Shown here: in pieces, positions 24,510 to 36,286 of the stretch
Layout of the letters: every line of letters begins with the position of its first letter
Position numbering within the stretch: the first letter of the stretch is position 1
DNA from: Clavelina lepadiformis
Lineage: Eukaryota > Chordata > Ascidiacea > Aplousobranchia > Clavelinidae
DNA length: 64,000 nt
Direction: 5' to 3'
Assembly (NCBI RefSeq): GCF_947623445.1
Contig: NC_135246.1
Coordinates: 17,839,856 to 17,903,855, forward strand
Notes under the pieces: model-generated
Seen by the model: the letters and a program-made list of their open reading frames with translations, nothing else
The model's database searches: none
Told to the model about the DNA's origin: nothing
Program-made: the position numbers and the translations under genes

Positions 24510-26510
24510 TTCCACAAATGTTACATAGATTTCTTACAAACCTAGTTATGGCTGCTTCTACAGTTCGGTTATTCTACAAGCAATTACTGGTAGTGCAAGC
24601 AATGTGCTATGTAAAACATGACCAACTTTCAGTATGGGGAATTAACCTTAATCACTATCCGAATTGATGACGTTTTTGATCCTACGGGAAGTTTTCCATA
24701 ATAGAAATCTTACGTTAGTATGTCGAAATCTTCAGTCAATTTTATAAAATCAGGAACAATTTAAGGTCAAAATGAAATCCTCAATAGTTTGATTAAGTAA
24801 GATGTAAAATTTTTACACGTTTTCTGTCTTTTCAAAAGTTTTGTTAAAGTGTGAAAAGCAGAAAAAAATTTGTCAAAATTATTTAAAAAAATTTTTCAAG
24901 ATTTGTTCATGAAACAGGTTTGGATCACGTTTGGGTAAAATTGGAAGAAGACAAGAGAAAGAGACCAACTTTGCCATGAACTGTTAAGTAAAGAAATAAG
25001 ATATTAAGTAGGCTACAGTCAATACTTAATAGGTTTTTCACTGACTATTTTCAGTGTATTTCGACTATATGCGTTAAGAATTTAAACTAGTGTGTTTAGT
25101 GGTGTAAAGTTACTGGCTGATCGATCGGCTTGTACGCCGGTCTGTATTTCATGGCAGGTTTCGCCGAGATCTGGGGTGTGCAGGTGTTCAACTACTTTCC
25201 AAGTGTGCACCTATCCAATGTTTATTCAGTGCATTTTTTGCTAACATGGTTTGTAACTAGGTTAGGCCTAGGCTATAGATTTATCAATCGATCTATACTC
25301 TGGCATCTGTAGGCGGGATAAATTTTCATCAATTCTAATCGAAATTTAGTCCATCGTTACGGGCTAAATGGATGAAGCTAGCTTTGCTTATTTGCCACGC
25401 TTCGATGATTTTAAACTTTTTTCAAAGTGGTGCTTGTTATATTTCTCCGCTATCTTATGTTAGTGCCTTTTCTTCATGTCTAATGCAAATCCACAAATAG
25501 TTATAACGATTGGACTTGCGTGCCACTTGATAAAATCCAAAGAGTTACGAATGTGCATTGACTTACATCTTGCAAGAAACTACCTATAGTTGAATATATA
25601 CACTAATAAGCTGCGTAGATTTTGCGTTTGTGGTCCCTTCTTAAAGTTCAACGTTGTAGGTAGCTTCTCGCTTTAGTAGATACAACAAATGCAAAGTTTG
25701 AAAGTCGCAGTATAAGAATACATACCAGTATGATGCTATGTAAACAAACCTCTGTGTTAATGTGATTTAAATTATTAGGTGTCTATTTATTTTACAAACT
25801 CACGTGTGCAAGAAAGTTACCTAAAATTCATCTCGTGTGTGCAGCTGCCACAAAATACAGATTGGTCTGTAGGACCAGGCTGAAATTTCTTTAAACAGCA
25901 GGTCACGGGTCTCCTTTTTGTCATAATGCCTTTTTTATTATTTCATAACTTATTCCTTTTCTGGCCTTAAGTCGGAGTGCAAAACTACAACTTAATACCT
26001 CTTTCAATGGGCTTTAAGACAAAAATGCTCAAACCATTTTCAAAATGTATGACCAAGGCCTTGTAGACTTGTCATGAAGTCAATGGCGGTCACTTCATTC
26101 ACCATACTGCCATGCATACTTCCTTTTGTGTATCATGTTACAGTAACCCACTTGTATAGTGTAGTGTAGAGCATGGGCTGCTATGACTTAATTAAAGTTA
26201 AAAGTGATGTAAACTTCCTGGTTTAAATTTTAGACTTGAAGCGTAAAACTTCATTAATTAGAATCTTAAGCAGTTAAAATCATCAGATGTTAAATTATGG
26301 ACTATGGGAAAAAATAGTTTAGCTCACATCATATCAGTGTGGGTTTGAGCTAAGCTTTGGCTAAACTCTTTTAAAGCTTAAATTTTGTAGCTTATGTATG
26401 CAGTAATCATTGCTTCCAGTTTTGTTTAGATTTAGAATTGTAGTGTTGTTGTGTGCTGTTTTCATCATACGGACACAGACACTTAGGTTATTATCACATT
26501 TACATCCACT
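24510..26510. other. Divergent intergenic region SFXN2/BNIP1
   Basis: 2.0 kb upstream of both SFXN2 (-) and BNIP1 (+), so it should hold both promoters. AT-rich, with no additional gene or clear repeat seen. Confidence 0.5.
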
Positions 26511-28443
26511 ATGAGTTGGGCTGAAAGAGTGAGACATCGAAAGAAACACGTTTCTGTTTCTCCTAATCTTTGCAAAGAAGAAATTGTGAAGCTTAGCTGC
26601 TCTGTCAAGGCAATTATTCAGGTATGCAAATACACATAGAAAGTGAAATGATGAATTGCATTTTCAGATTTTGTGTATTTTTGTTTGATATATGACTTAA
26701 TCATCCACAAATCTTTTTATTTGAGTTTTACGTTTATGTCTTTATGTAGTTCACTTCAAAATAATTATATCAGAGTAGTCACAGCACCAGCTTGCAATAG
26801 TCCAACTGGGTTTGGTACCCAGCGACACTTTAGCAAGGCATAAAGAAACGCTTGCTACTGTTCAGTGGTTCTTGTGAACAGTTACAAGTCCAGGCAATGC
26901 ATTATAAAAATCACAAAAACAAATAACTATATGTGTATCTATTGAAACTTGCACAAATACAAGCTCTGGGGAATGATTGTGGGGGACAGTGGGGAACCAT
27001 TGTCGAGGGTAACGATTCTGACACCATAGTACCAGTTTATTTTATGGGTGTTCCTGGTTTTGGCATAGTGTAGTGCTTATACCAAAATGGGGGAATTTAT
27101 TTATTTACGTTTAAGGTTCTACATGAATTAATTGAAGGTCCTTAACAATTTTTTGAGGTGTTTATTTTTTTAATGTAGAATATTTTTATGACAGGACATA
27201 TGGGCATGCAAGGGTCCACTTGGGGCATTGAGCGATTTAAACAAGGCCGCCAGGACACAAATCAGCCTGTTGAAGTCAAAGATAAGGGAACTTGAAGACA
27301 TTTCCAATGAGGTGGACAATGAGAGACTTCGCATGGATTTGAAGCAACTTGTGGAAAATCAAACTCGTCAACTACAGTAGTAAGTTGTCTTCATTTTAGG
27401 ATTGCATTATGTTACGTAACATTTTCAAATGACAGCTGTTTGCACGTTTGCCTAAATTTAAACTCAAAACCCATTACAACTAAAAGTGCTATTAATTATG
27501 TTTGTTATCTCTGTGCTTTTGCTGCTTAAGCTGCGGACTGGTACATGATCATTATGCTATAGTGGGATTATGATCATTATGTTATTACATTGAGCATACA
27601 GTACAAGATTCACTCTTAGATAGTGTATTGCTCATTTTCAGTACCCAAGCAACACTTCGTAAAGCAAACTTATCATGCAAGCTCTCCATTGATAATAGGG
27701 AGAAGGATGCACTTCTAGGATCCAGAGGTAAAGAGGATTATACCACTTTAAAATCGTAAATAATTCTAGTATCTATTTATCACCAAAGGGTGCTCAAATC
27801 ATCCCCTGCAGAATTTCATTTATTTTCTGCAATGCTAGTTATTGCAAAAGTTTTTTTAAACTAGAGTTTTTTTACCAAGGATATAGAAATCATTTACTAT
27901 GGTTACTATGGTTATAGAAATCAGGGCGCAAGAGATTCGACATCGCCAGGAAAATTCAAACAAGTCACTGGCACAAACAGGAAGTGAGATCACAGAAAAC
28001 CTCCTAAGCATCACTCGCATGATGGACAACACAGTCAAACAGAGCTCAGCTACACTTCAGACCTTGGGTAACTTAAACAATTATAATATTAGTGGAACAT
28101 TACCTGCTGGGTAAACATAGTGAGGCAAATGAGTGTTATGTTTTTTTGAGTTCGGTGAAACAAATATTTTAGTTACTCTTTAGCCCCATCCCATGAATGA
28201 TCATATTTCAACTTAACTTATACACAATGGTATTGTAGCTACGTTTCCTTTATAGTGACGTCATCAAAGAGCATTAGTGACACGAACGAAGAACTGAAAG
28301 ATCAGTCTGGACTCATCCATACTGGTCATCGACTCCTGACCAAGTACAACCGCAGAGAATTCACCGACAAGATTTTAATCTTTTTAGCAATGGCGCTCTT
28401 CTTTGCCACTGTTCTTTACATTCTTAAGAGAAGATTGTTTTGA
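26511..28443 (+). CDS. BNIP1: BNIP1/SEC20 Qb-SNARE
   Basis: BNIP1 (Sec20) is an ER SNARE for Golgi-to-ER retrograde fusion and is also tied to mitochondrial dynamics and mitophagy. Five exons: 26511-26621, 27195-27379, 27642-27727, 27918-28067, 28256-28443; 720 nt, 239 residues plus TGA. Hallmarks in order: KEEIVKLSCSVKAIIQDI, a coiled-coil N-terminal region, the BH3-like block LRKANLSCKLSIDNREK, SLAQTGSEITENL, VTSSKSISDTNEELKDQSG, HRLLTKYNRREFTDKIL, and a C-terminal anchor FLAMALFFATVLYILKRRLF. About ten residues longer than human at the N-terminus. The exon 4 acceptor at 27917 (GTTATAG) is chosen because the CAG seven bases later breaks frame. Confidence 0.96.
26780..26885 (+). mobile_element. 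tRNA-derived SINE, copy B (BNIP1 intron 1)
   Basis: Has GTTTGGTACCCAGCGACACT followed by AGCAAGGCATAAAGAAACG and CTTGCTACTGTTCAGTGGTT. The last block is shared with copies C and D. The head is degraded. Located in the intron between 26621 and 27195. Confidence 0.5.
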
Positions 28444-28648
28444 TGCACTGTAGTCGCTGTCCTGCGCTTTCTCGTTGTCGCTAAATCGCCGCTGAAACCC
28501 ATGTTGGTGAATTTGCAGGGTAGCCTACTACCCTTGGTTGGATGGCGTGATATGACGCAGTTTACTTGGTTCGGTGAATTGATGTTTGTTGACATTATTA
28601 GGTAAAAGGAAAATCATGACATTTGTCAATACAGTTCTCGTTCGACGA

Positions 28649-28654
28649 AATAAA
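28649..28654 (+). promoter_or_regulatory. Candidate BNIP1 polyadenylation signal
   Basis: AATAAA about 205 bases after the BNIP1 stop, followed by a GTGTGT-containing stretch. Position and context fit an mRNA 3' end. Confidence 0.4.
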
Positions 28655-29850
28655 TAGAAATCAAAAAGTGTGTAGGTTTACTATAGGCATCTGTCGCTAA
28701 GGCCAGTTTTAAAGTCTGTCTGCCAAACGCAATAATTCTTTGATTTTGAACATAGCCTATAAAGATTTATCGTACGACAACGATATCCAAGGTTTAAGTC
28801 AAACTTACTCAAAGATAAATGCATAAGATACAGTACATTAAGACCCAACTCTAAGGATAAAAATCGAAAATATTTTAGGTAATGTTTCAGCTTCAACATT
28901 AGAAGTGATTTTGTTGATTAACGCTTCAAAATTACTCTCAAGAATATCTGCCTTAAGGTCACATTACCATTAAGCTATTATATCGGTATCACAATGTTTA
29001 TCTTCGGTCCCAGGAAAGTCTTCACGCAGCGTAAACTCAGTAATGATTCGGGCCCCGGTTACCGAGCTAACCTTTGTTCAAGTTAGCAATTTAAGCTTTG
29101 TGCAGGTTGCTTACACCTGTGAAAGAAGTAAAGCGAATCCTTGAAATGTGATGTGAAAATATTATATGATAGAAGAGTTTGTTCAGGCAGGTTTGTTGGG
29201 CATACGGGTCCAGCATTTTAAGACAACTTCAGAACCGGTTTATCCCTCGGCTTCAAAAATCCTTTTATGCCAAGACCTTGATATCTTTTTTGCGCTTTTA
29301 GTGGAGACTTTGCCTAAATTAATTCTGCCTTCATTAGCGCTAAAGTGCGTATTTGTACAGTTTCATTCCTGGTCGTTCATCACAAAACCATAATGTCGTA
29401 ACCTCGGGCACAATGCATTTTAGAATAGTTGTTTATCTACTTTATTAAATCTTCTACTTTAATATACCACTTTTCTTAATTACTCCAATGTCCAAATTGC
29501 TCTGACGTAGGAAACTACGCCACTTTAAACTTGAGTGAGAAAGCAAAGTTTTTGCATGATTGAACATTGACGTAATTTGCGCTCAAGTTAATTAAAAATT
29601 AAATTCAATTAATCTTTATCATGAATCAATCACCATATAAATTGGAAAACGTAATTTCGAAGAAGCTATTTTTATAAAGAGTTTGAATCGTCATCGTGGA
29701 AACGAAAATAGGTAAAGAAGTATAGAGCGGCAGTACCAAAATTGGTATTGGGAATGAAGAAAAAAACCCTTGTGCAAAAATAAATCACAGTTTATCGATT
29801 TAAAAACTTAGAAAGAAAAAACGCTTGCAGCGGGATTTGAACTCTGAGCT
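28655..29850. other. Intergenic region between two converging genes
   Basis: Holds R1 repeat copy 2 (28985-29072) and, just after the stop of the - strand gene at 29851, a B-box-like stretch on the - strand (AGTTCAAATCCCGC) that may be a SINE remnant. No gene supported. Confidence 0.45.
28985..29072 (+). repeat. Dispersed repeat family R1, copy 2
   Basis: TTTATCTTCGGTCCCAGGAAAG, then GTAATGATTCGG and CCCCGGTTACCGAGCTAA, in the same order as copy 1 (13043-13130). The central part differs by substitutions and small indels. Confidence 0.55.
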
Positions 29851-32800
29851 TCAAAACGTGCTTGATCGACTTGCAGTGCCAAAAGGTGAAGGGCAGTGAC
29901 GCAATAATGGTGTATTCCGTCGGAAGCCGAATTTTCCGTTGTAACCATTCATCGGTTTAGGATCTTGAAGAAACTGATCGTGACCATCCACCACGTCTCG
30001 TGAGTAGCCTATTATGACGCAAAAATGATAATAGGTACGAGACGCAAAATTAATCAACGATCTATTTTACCTGATCCCGATTTGTTTCGTCTCGACAGGT
30101 AATCATGCCCAACTCCAACGTAATGAAACCTGTCTACCGTTTTGCCTTGAATCGACTCGCTGTTCCTTCGAGTCTGTGACAAAATAATCGAGTAATTGTG
30201 ACGTAGTAGTAGTAGTACTTTTATAACGTCAAGTTTTCCACCTGTCCAGTCTTGTGCAAGGTCTCATCCAAACCTTTATATGTAAAGTAGTTCTTTACAT
30301 AGGGGTCAAAATGTGAGTTGTACGGGGGTATTGCCGGGCCCAGTTTGGGTTGAATTTTTCCAAAATCGTCCTGTAGCCATAATAACATCATTACGTAATG
30401 CGGTAATGACGTAAAAAAGTAAGAAGACAAAGAGGTATTCTTGCAAAACACTCGGAGGTTTTTGAAAAATCCCACTCTAGAGCAAAGTTTTCGCAGGAAA
30501 ATTTTTATACCTAATACTCTGCCGAGTACACACGCAACGGTTAAAAGAAGCTCTTTTCTGTTTGCATACAGAGAACAACGCCTCGTTTTGTAATAAATAT
30601 GTTTTGAAACAGGCTTTAGAAACTGCCAACCTGAATCGAACTGAGTGCAATTCCATCCAAGATGAATCCCTTCTCCTTTGCTAGCCTCTCCGCTCTGCTC
30701 TGAGGAGGAGGGACCGTCTTAGGGCGAGGCAGTTTCTTCGGAGATGGGTTGTCATCTTTGGATTCACTCTGGAAAAAGAAACCCGGTTCATGAGAAGACT
30801 TAATTACAACGTGATATACTGTAACATAAACATTTCGTCATTAGTTACGTGGAAAGTTTTCAAAGAGATTGACAGAATGACTTTACGGTAATAAATATTA
30901 TAGCCTAGCTGCTATGAGGTTTATATATGATTCTGTGTTGTATTCACGGTGTTATTTTACCAAGGCTTATTTGATATACATTCGTGCTGATTAGGGCAAT
31001 GAGGTGAATTTTTACTTCTACAGTGCGCATAAGTTACTAGGCCTTCATTAATTAACTTTATAAACTATATTTGTCCACATAACATTACAGAAAAATTTCG
31101 GAATTTTTAACAACTTCGTAGTGGAAAACATATTTCATCACATATTATTATACTAAGCAAACATAGGATTATAATAGAGCCTCATAACAACGACAGCGTG
31201 TGCTCGGTTTTGCTGGCCCTATCTTACAACATATCTTGAAGCCTTTATACAATCCTCGAACGTTCCAAACCAAGATCCCTTTTCAAAACAAATGCATTGT
31301 TTGAGGCTTATGGGCTTAACTTTGTTGGTATAACTTGTGGCTAGAAACGGCGCCCAACGCTTTCAGAAAACAAAAAAAGCGAAATTTTAATAACGTCTTG
31401 CTTGATAGCATCGTCGTTTCCACGGTAACCATCAACGCGTAAAATCTTCAAAATCTTCCCGGCACCTTTTGTTAATTTTAACGTTCAGTAGCTCAAGATA
31501 CAAACTTTATGATGTCATAATTCTTAAAAATTATATAAAACATACTGTTCTCATGTTGTAGGCGAGTTTTATTGTCTCCTTGGCTGTTTTTGAGTCCAGC
31601 AGCGATGGAACTCGCTCAGGTGACACACTCTGTGACCTTCTGTAAGTCTTCACAAACATAGCCCTAAAACAACCATAGCGACCAATCAGTTTTTATCACT
31701 TTTAAAGCTATTGATCGGTGACCAGTGACACTTGTAACTTGACTGATGCCAACAAAAGCGCATGATTTGTATTGCGCGAATAACTCATTATTGGTAGCTC
31801 ATTGATTAAAAAACAAAGCGCCTAATCTTCAGCAATAACTAACAATTATCAGTTTAATGACTATTAAGCCTGCTTTTACAGACAAGGCTTCCAGGTTATT
31901 ACAATCACTCATCCGGTTGGTGATGGCGATTATATTTGTGGTTGGTAAAAGGAATATTTATTTATATTTCTATTCATCTCGTTCATCTTTATACCTTCCC
32001 ACGTGACGTGGTGACACCGGATAGGACAATAAGAGGGGTCGTCGTGGTCCATGGAACCCAATTTTGTCGGTGGGTTCAGTGAAGACTCTGCCTTTTTGGC
32101 TGTTCATTGTTTTCTGGAAGTACAGAAAAATTATACAAACTAGCAAATAAAGCTGTAAATTAGATTTAACAGCCCAGGTATGTGTATTCGTTCATGTGCA
32201 TTCAATTCCAAGCTCTCGCTTTTATTTTTCACTATATACACACTGTATTTACTTTGTATCCACCTTTGCCTTGAAATGACGTAATTCGACATCATTTCAC
32301 GAAGCAGTGACGTGTTACTCACCCTTAGTGTGTTCATCATGACTGGTGAGAGGACGTACGTCTGCTGATGTTCGTCCAATCGCGTGTCGTATTCTGGAAT
32401 CGCCTTTCGTGGCGTCATCTGACTTGATGACCTCGAACGCGGTGACATCACGGTGGACGTCATGCTTAGTTTTCTGCGTAAAATAAAAAACGTTGTTTTT
32501 AAGTTAACTGTGTGGGAGATGCTTCCAGACGTCTGTAATTAGCTTATAACTTGCATTAGATTCAAGGCGCGTAGAAACATTACATTTCACTGCTTTTATA
32601 CAAGATCTACAATAAAAGCAGGCTTTGCCATGATGCACAATACATGCATGTGGAACCTCTGCACATACCATGTCCAAATAATTACAGGCTACTGAGTACA
32701 CACAAATATATTATCGCTGAAAGAATATCGTTAAGCTATCACAGCTCACTCTTTTTGTGGCATTCTTACGTTTTGTGACGTTTTCTACGTGGTGTTCTTG

Positions 32801-32966
32801 GCTGCAGTTTGGCTTGGGTCACTACTTTCTTTCTTTCGTTGATTGTTTGAAGATTTCTGTCTGTATATTTCAAACCGTCATGCCTCGTACGAGTAATGTT
32901 AGGCTTCGCTAAGTAGTAACGTCTCAGATCCGCTGACAGGGCAGCCAATGTAACACTGGTGGTCAT
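29851..32966 (-). CDS. C17orf98-like protein with long N-terminal extension
   Basis: Eight - strand exons: 32966-32770, 32473-32323, 32113-31995, 31663-31546, 30768-30631, 30370-30242, 30173-30071, 30008-29851; 1113 nt, 370 residues plus TGA, in frame. The last ~155 residues match human C17orf98 (~154 residues, function unknown): KEKGFILDGIALSS, PKLGPAIPPYNSHFDP, DRFHYVGVGHDYLSRRN, and the end GYNGKFGFRRNTPLLR. The first ~215 residues have no counterpart in the human protein that I recall. They are Ser/Arg/Pro-rich, with RRKRHK and many SP sites (SPRSRSSSQ, SVSPERVPS), and look disordered. Alternatively exons 1-3 form a separate short gene stopping after RYKDERDE if the donor at 31995 is not used. 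Upstream exons rest on splice sites and frame alone. Confidence 0.78.
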
Positions 32967-35900
32967 ATTTTAACCTTTTTAACTGTAATTCGACACTGTC
33001 GTGTTTACGTTCTGGGTTTAAATATTCTCGTATTTTTTATTATCCTCTACTTGTGGCCCTCACATTAGCCTGAATTGGGACAATGCATTTATTTTAAATC
33101 AAAACATCGGCCTACATTAAACATTTCTTGTCGCCTCTTGTCGACACAATATATCGAAGAAAAGATGTAGGCGTGGCCGGGAATCGGGTTGCAATTGCCG
33201 GCTGACTTTTAAATGTTCCCTGTAACGTTAAGCAGCTGATACAAAGCTACTTCTGAGATGTTCTGCGCGCTTGTTCCTGCAATTTCAAAAGCAGACATCG
33301 ACGGCGAGGTATCAACGCAAGCAGAATTGTTGACTTGTTTACAACTGCTCCACACTGCCGTCTAGCGAAAAGTTGCAGACAAAAAAGAGGACACGGTGAA
33401 GAATTGCATCTCATCGTTCACCTTCCATCACTAAATGTGTGGAAAAATACGTACAATGTTGATCGTTGTAAAACAATACAAAGACAAAGACAAAGACAAT
33501 ACAAACGCAATATACAAAGACTTGCTGATGAACAATTAATGTGTGAAGGAAGGCGACTAAACATACTGTTACGTTTTGTTGTCCTCACTCTTAGATTTAC
33601 AGATATACAGGCACATCTTTTATTTAAAAACAGTTTCGTTGACACAACTCATTTCAGGAGCTCCAATATAAAACTGACCGTGCAACTAATTGTCGGACAC
33701 AAGACAAAAAAGACACATGAGCTTGATTAAGCACGAAAAAGCGTAATCGGCCGCATGGGAGAAACGCAATAAATAGAGGGCAAAAACAAGTGTAACAATA
33801 CTATAGATGTTAATAATACAATTTTATTTTATAGAATTGTATGTGAGCACAAGTACTGGCTATACTAAGCTCTTTTAGATATTTTTGATTGAAATAAGTC
33901 GCTGATTTGGTAGAAAGTGTCTTCGTAAATGGTGCACTAACAGTTTTTTCTATATATTTTTTAACAATTCTTTCTTATGTTTTGCAAAATGTACAAAATT
34001 AAATTACAAACGGGAAATAACTTCAGCAGGTGTACGATTATCTTTTTCGAAATAGTTCTGCATATTTTACTCTTTTTAATAAACAGTAAGCTCAAGAATA
34101 CTAACGTGCCTTCATTTTCAGCTAGGTGTGGTAAAAAGTTTAATTTAATAAATTTTTATTTATGAAAATTCCTTGCCTAACTAAAGGTCACCACAAAATG
34201 CCAACGCCCGAATCAAGTCTAAATTCTTTGTCGAATCAATATAATTTATATTAAGGTTATCTATCACCATCATTTTAGTATGTGTTTAGATACGAAGCTA
34301 TATGTCACCAACCACTAAATATGTCATAATTACAGATCAAAAATTCATGACTTCATTCTATTTGTTGAGGATGACGGCAAATCAATTTGAGTTTATTAAA
34401 ATTGCAAAGAGAAGTGTCATAATAATAGTTTGGTTGAGACGATTGCGTTGAAGGTCGCTGGCGCATTTAGACTGCAACTTATAGGGCGTTGCCAAGTTCT
34501 GATAAAACAAATTTCGTGACCATTTGTGACATTAACTGTTAATTAGATCTTTTTTTGACGTCACGAGCTCGACAGGCGTTTATCTAACTATCAATTATTT
34601 AGTGGCCTTTTTTAAACAGTGTCTAAATTACCGCTCATATTAATTAAATTAATTCATATGTTATGACCATGCGATTACATGAATTAAGCACGACTTTTCC
34701 GCAAGTGTGCGTCGTTCGTTTTACTGAAACGCTTGTTTACTAAAACGTCCCATTTATACCATATAGTTATCACGACACAAACTTGTCATTACGTCGTCAC
34801 TATACCGTAAAAAAACAGCAAGTATTGCTAACGACTTCATTAAGCAGAAAAAGCTGAAATTATACATCTTTAGCAATAGTTGAATGAAACTTAAATAGAC
34901 TTTGTCCTTAGTATAAAATCCCTCCGAACCCACGCCACAAAAGCGGTTCATTTCGACATTTTCCTTAACCCTGTCCTAAACCACGTGACTATTTGTTATT
35001 TCACGTGTAGCTGCCGCTACAGATATAATTGTTCTTGAACATTTATTATAATTATATTATTTACGACTGGAATTAACCCAAAGCCGGAAAACCATCGATT
35101 GGTCAATTGTTTGTACTCCAACATACACTTTTGTTTCAACTAACGCAATGTTTTAACGATTATAACTGGATTTTATCTTAAGAAAGGTTATATAATAACC
35201 CTATTATGTTATAATGATACTATTATGGTTTTTATTTATGACTAAATCCGATGAAATGAAGCTCATTTTGACGGCAATTACGAATTAAAATTGATGCTTC
35301 ATTAACAAATGTATGCTACAAATCTAAATGAAGCATTTCTGTTTTTGCTCGATATTTTGTTTTACAAAATGTTAGCATATAACTTATAATATAATAAGAA
35401 AAAGATATATCTTTTTCTTTTATGAACATTATCATATTGTTACTGTTATTATTATTATTATTATTATTATTCTTATGCAATCAAATCTTAAAAGGAAATA
35501 TTCTGTTTAAAGAAGAAACGTTTCCAAATATTCTTTTTGTTCAACCAACAAAGCAACGTTAAGTTTTAGCGGTAATTAGCAATAACTGCTGGCAGTTTTA
35601 AGACAAATCTGACAAAGTGGGCAGGTGCAAATAACAGCTTCCTACCAAAATCCTGCAGAGGTTTGTCCTTGGCTATTGTAGTAATTCACTTTGCCAGTCT
35701 ATACTTTGTTATACCGTTGTCGTAGGTCTCACTAATTATTCGGGTGCGTCAAGTCGTGTGCTTTCCTTGTAAAATGCGGTTTGATGGTTGTCATTCAGCC
35801 TATCAAAGCACAATTAATCGTTCATCTTATGAACGAAGTTAGCAATTTACCAACAGGCCCGCGATACGTGTACGTTGTCAATAGCGATTATTTGAAACTA

Positions 35901-36094
35901 AATTACCGGATTGCGGTTATTAGTTAGAAGAAACCTGGTCAAAACCATATGCGAAAGTCATATCATAGTTCCCAGCGTTATTAGCTGGCGCTCCTTAAAG
36001 CAAACGATTAATTAGTAAGAGTTTGAACGTATTGGCTGCTTCGTTTATTCGTGTCACTTTGCTAATAACCGACACGTCCTTTCTCATGCACAGG
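32967..36094. other. Divergent intergenic region upstream of the CAP/ShKT gene
   Basis: 3.1 kb, AT-rich, with no gene I can support. A 131-codon open stretch at 33335-33730 begins at TTG, has no upstream ATG in frame and includes a low-complexity RQRQRQ run; I do not call it. Contains the TTA microsatellite at 35446. Confidence 0.5.
35446..35471. repeat. (TTA)n microsatellite
   Basis: About nine uninterrupted TTA units in intergenic DNA. Confidence 0.9.
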
Positions 36095-36102
36095 TATATA
36101 TA
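36095..36102 (+). promoter_or_regulatory. TATA box of the CAP/ShKT gene
   Basis: TATATATA followed by GGAAGCGGCAAG. A start site ~25-30 bases on would give a 5' UTR of about 160 bases before the ATG at 36287. It is the clearest core promoter in the window and suggests strong, regulated expression. Confidence 0.5.
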
Positions 36103-36286
36103 GGAAGCGGCAAGCAGTATCAAATCAGAAGTGAATGAAAGCGACTAAATCAAGTACAAGACGATTTACGGCTAAATACTTTATAAGAGTTATAAGCTTA
36201 TTGGCTAATCGAACAAAGTCTGAAAAAATATCCTGTTTGATCGTATAATTGAAGAGCGCTGAGAAACAGGAAGAACTTTGAAAATC

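Noticed and set aside
33335..33730. 131-codon open stretch on the + strand
   Set aside because: Begins with TTG, has no in-frame ATG near its start, low-complexity RQRQRQ content, no family resemblance, and a similarly open - strand frame.
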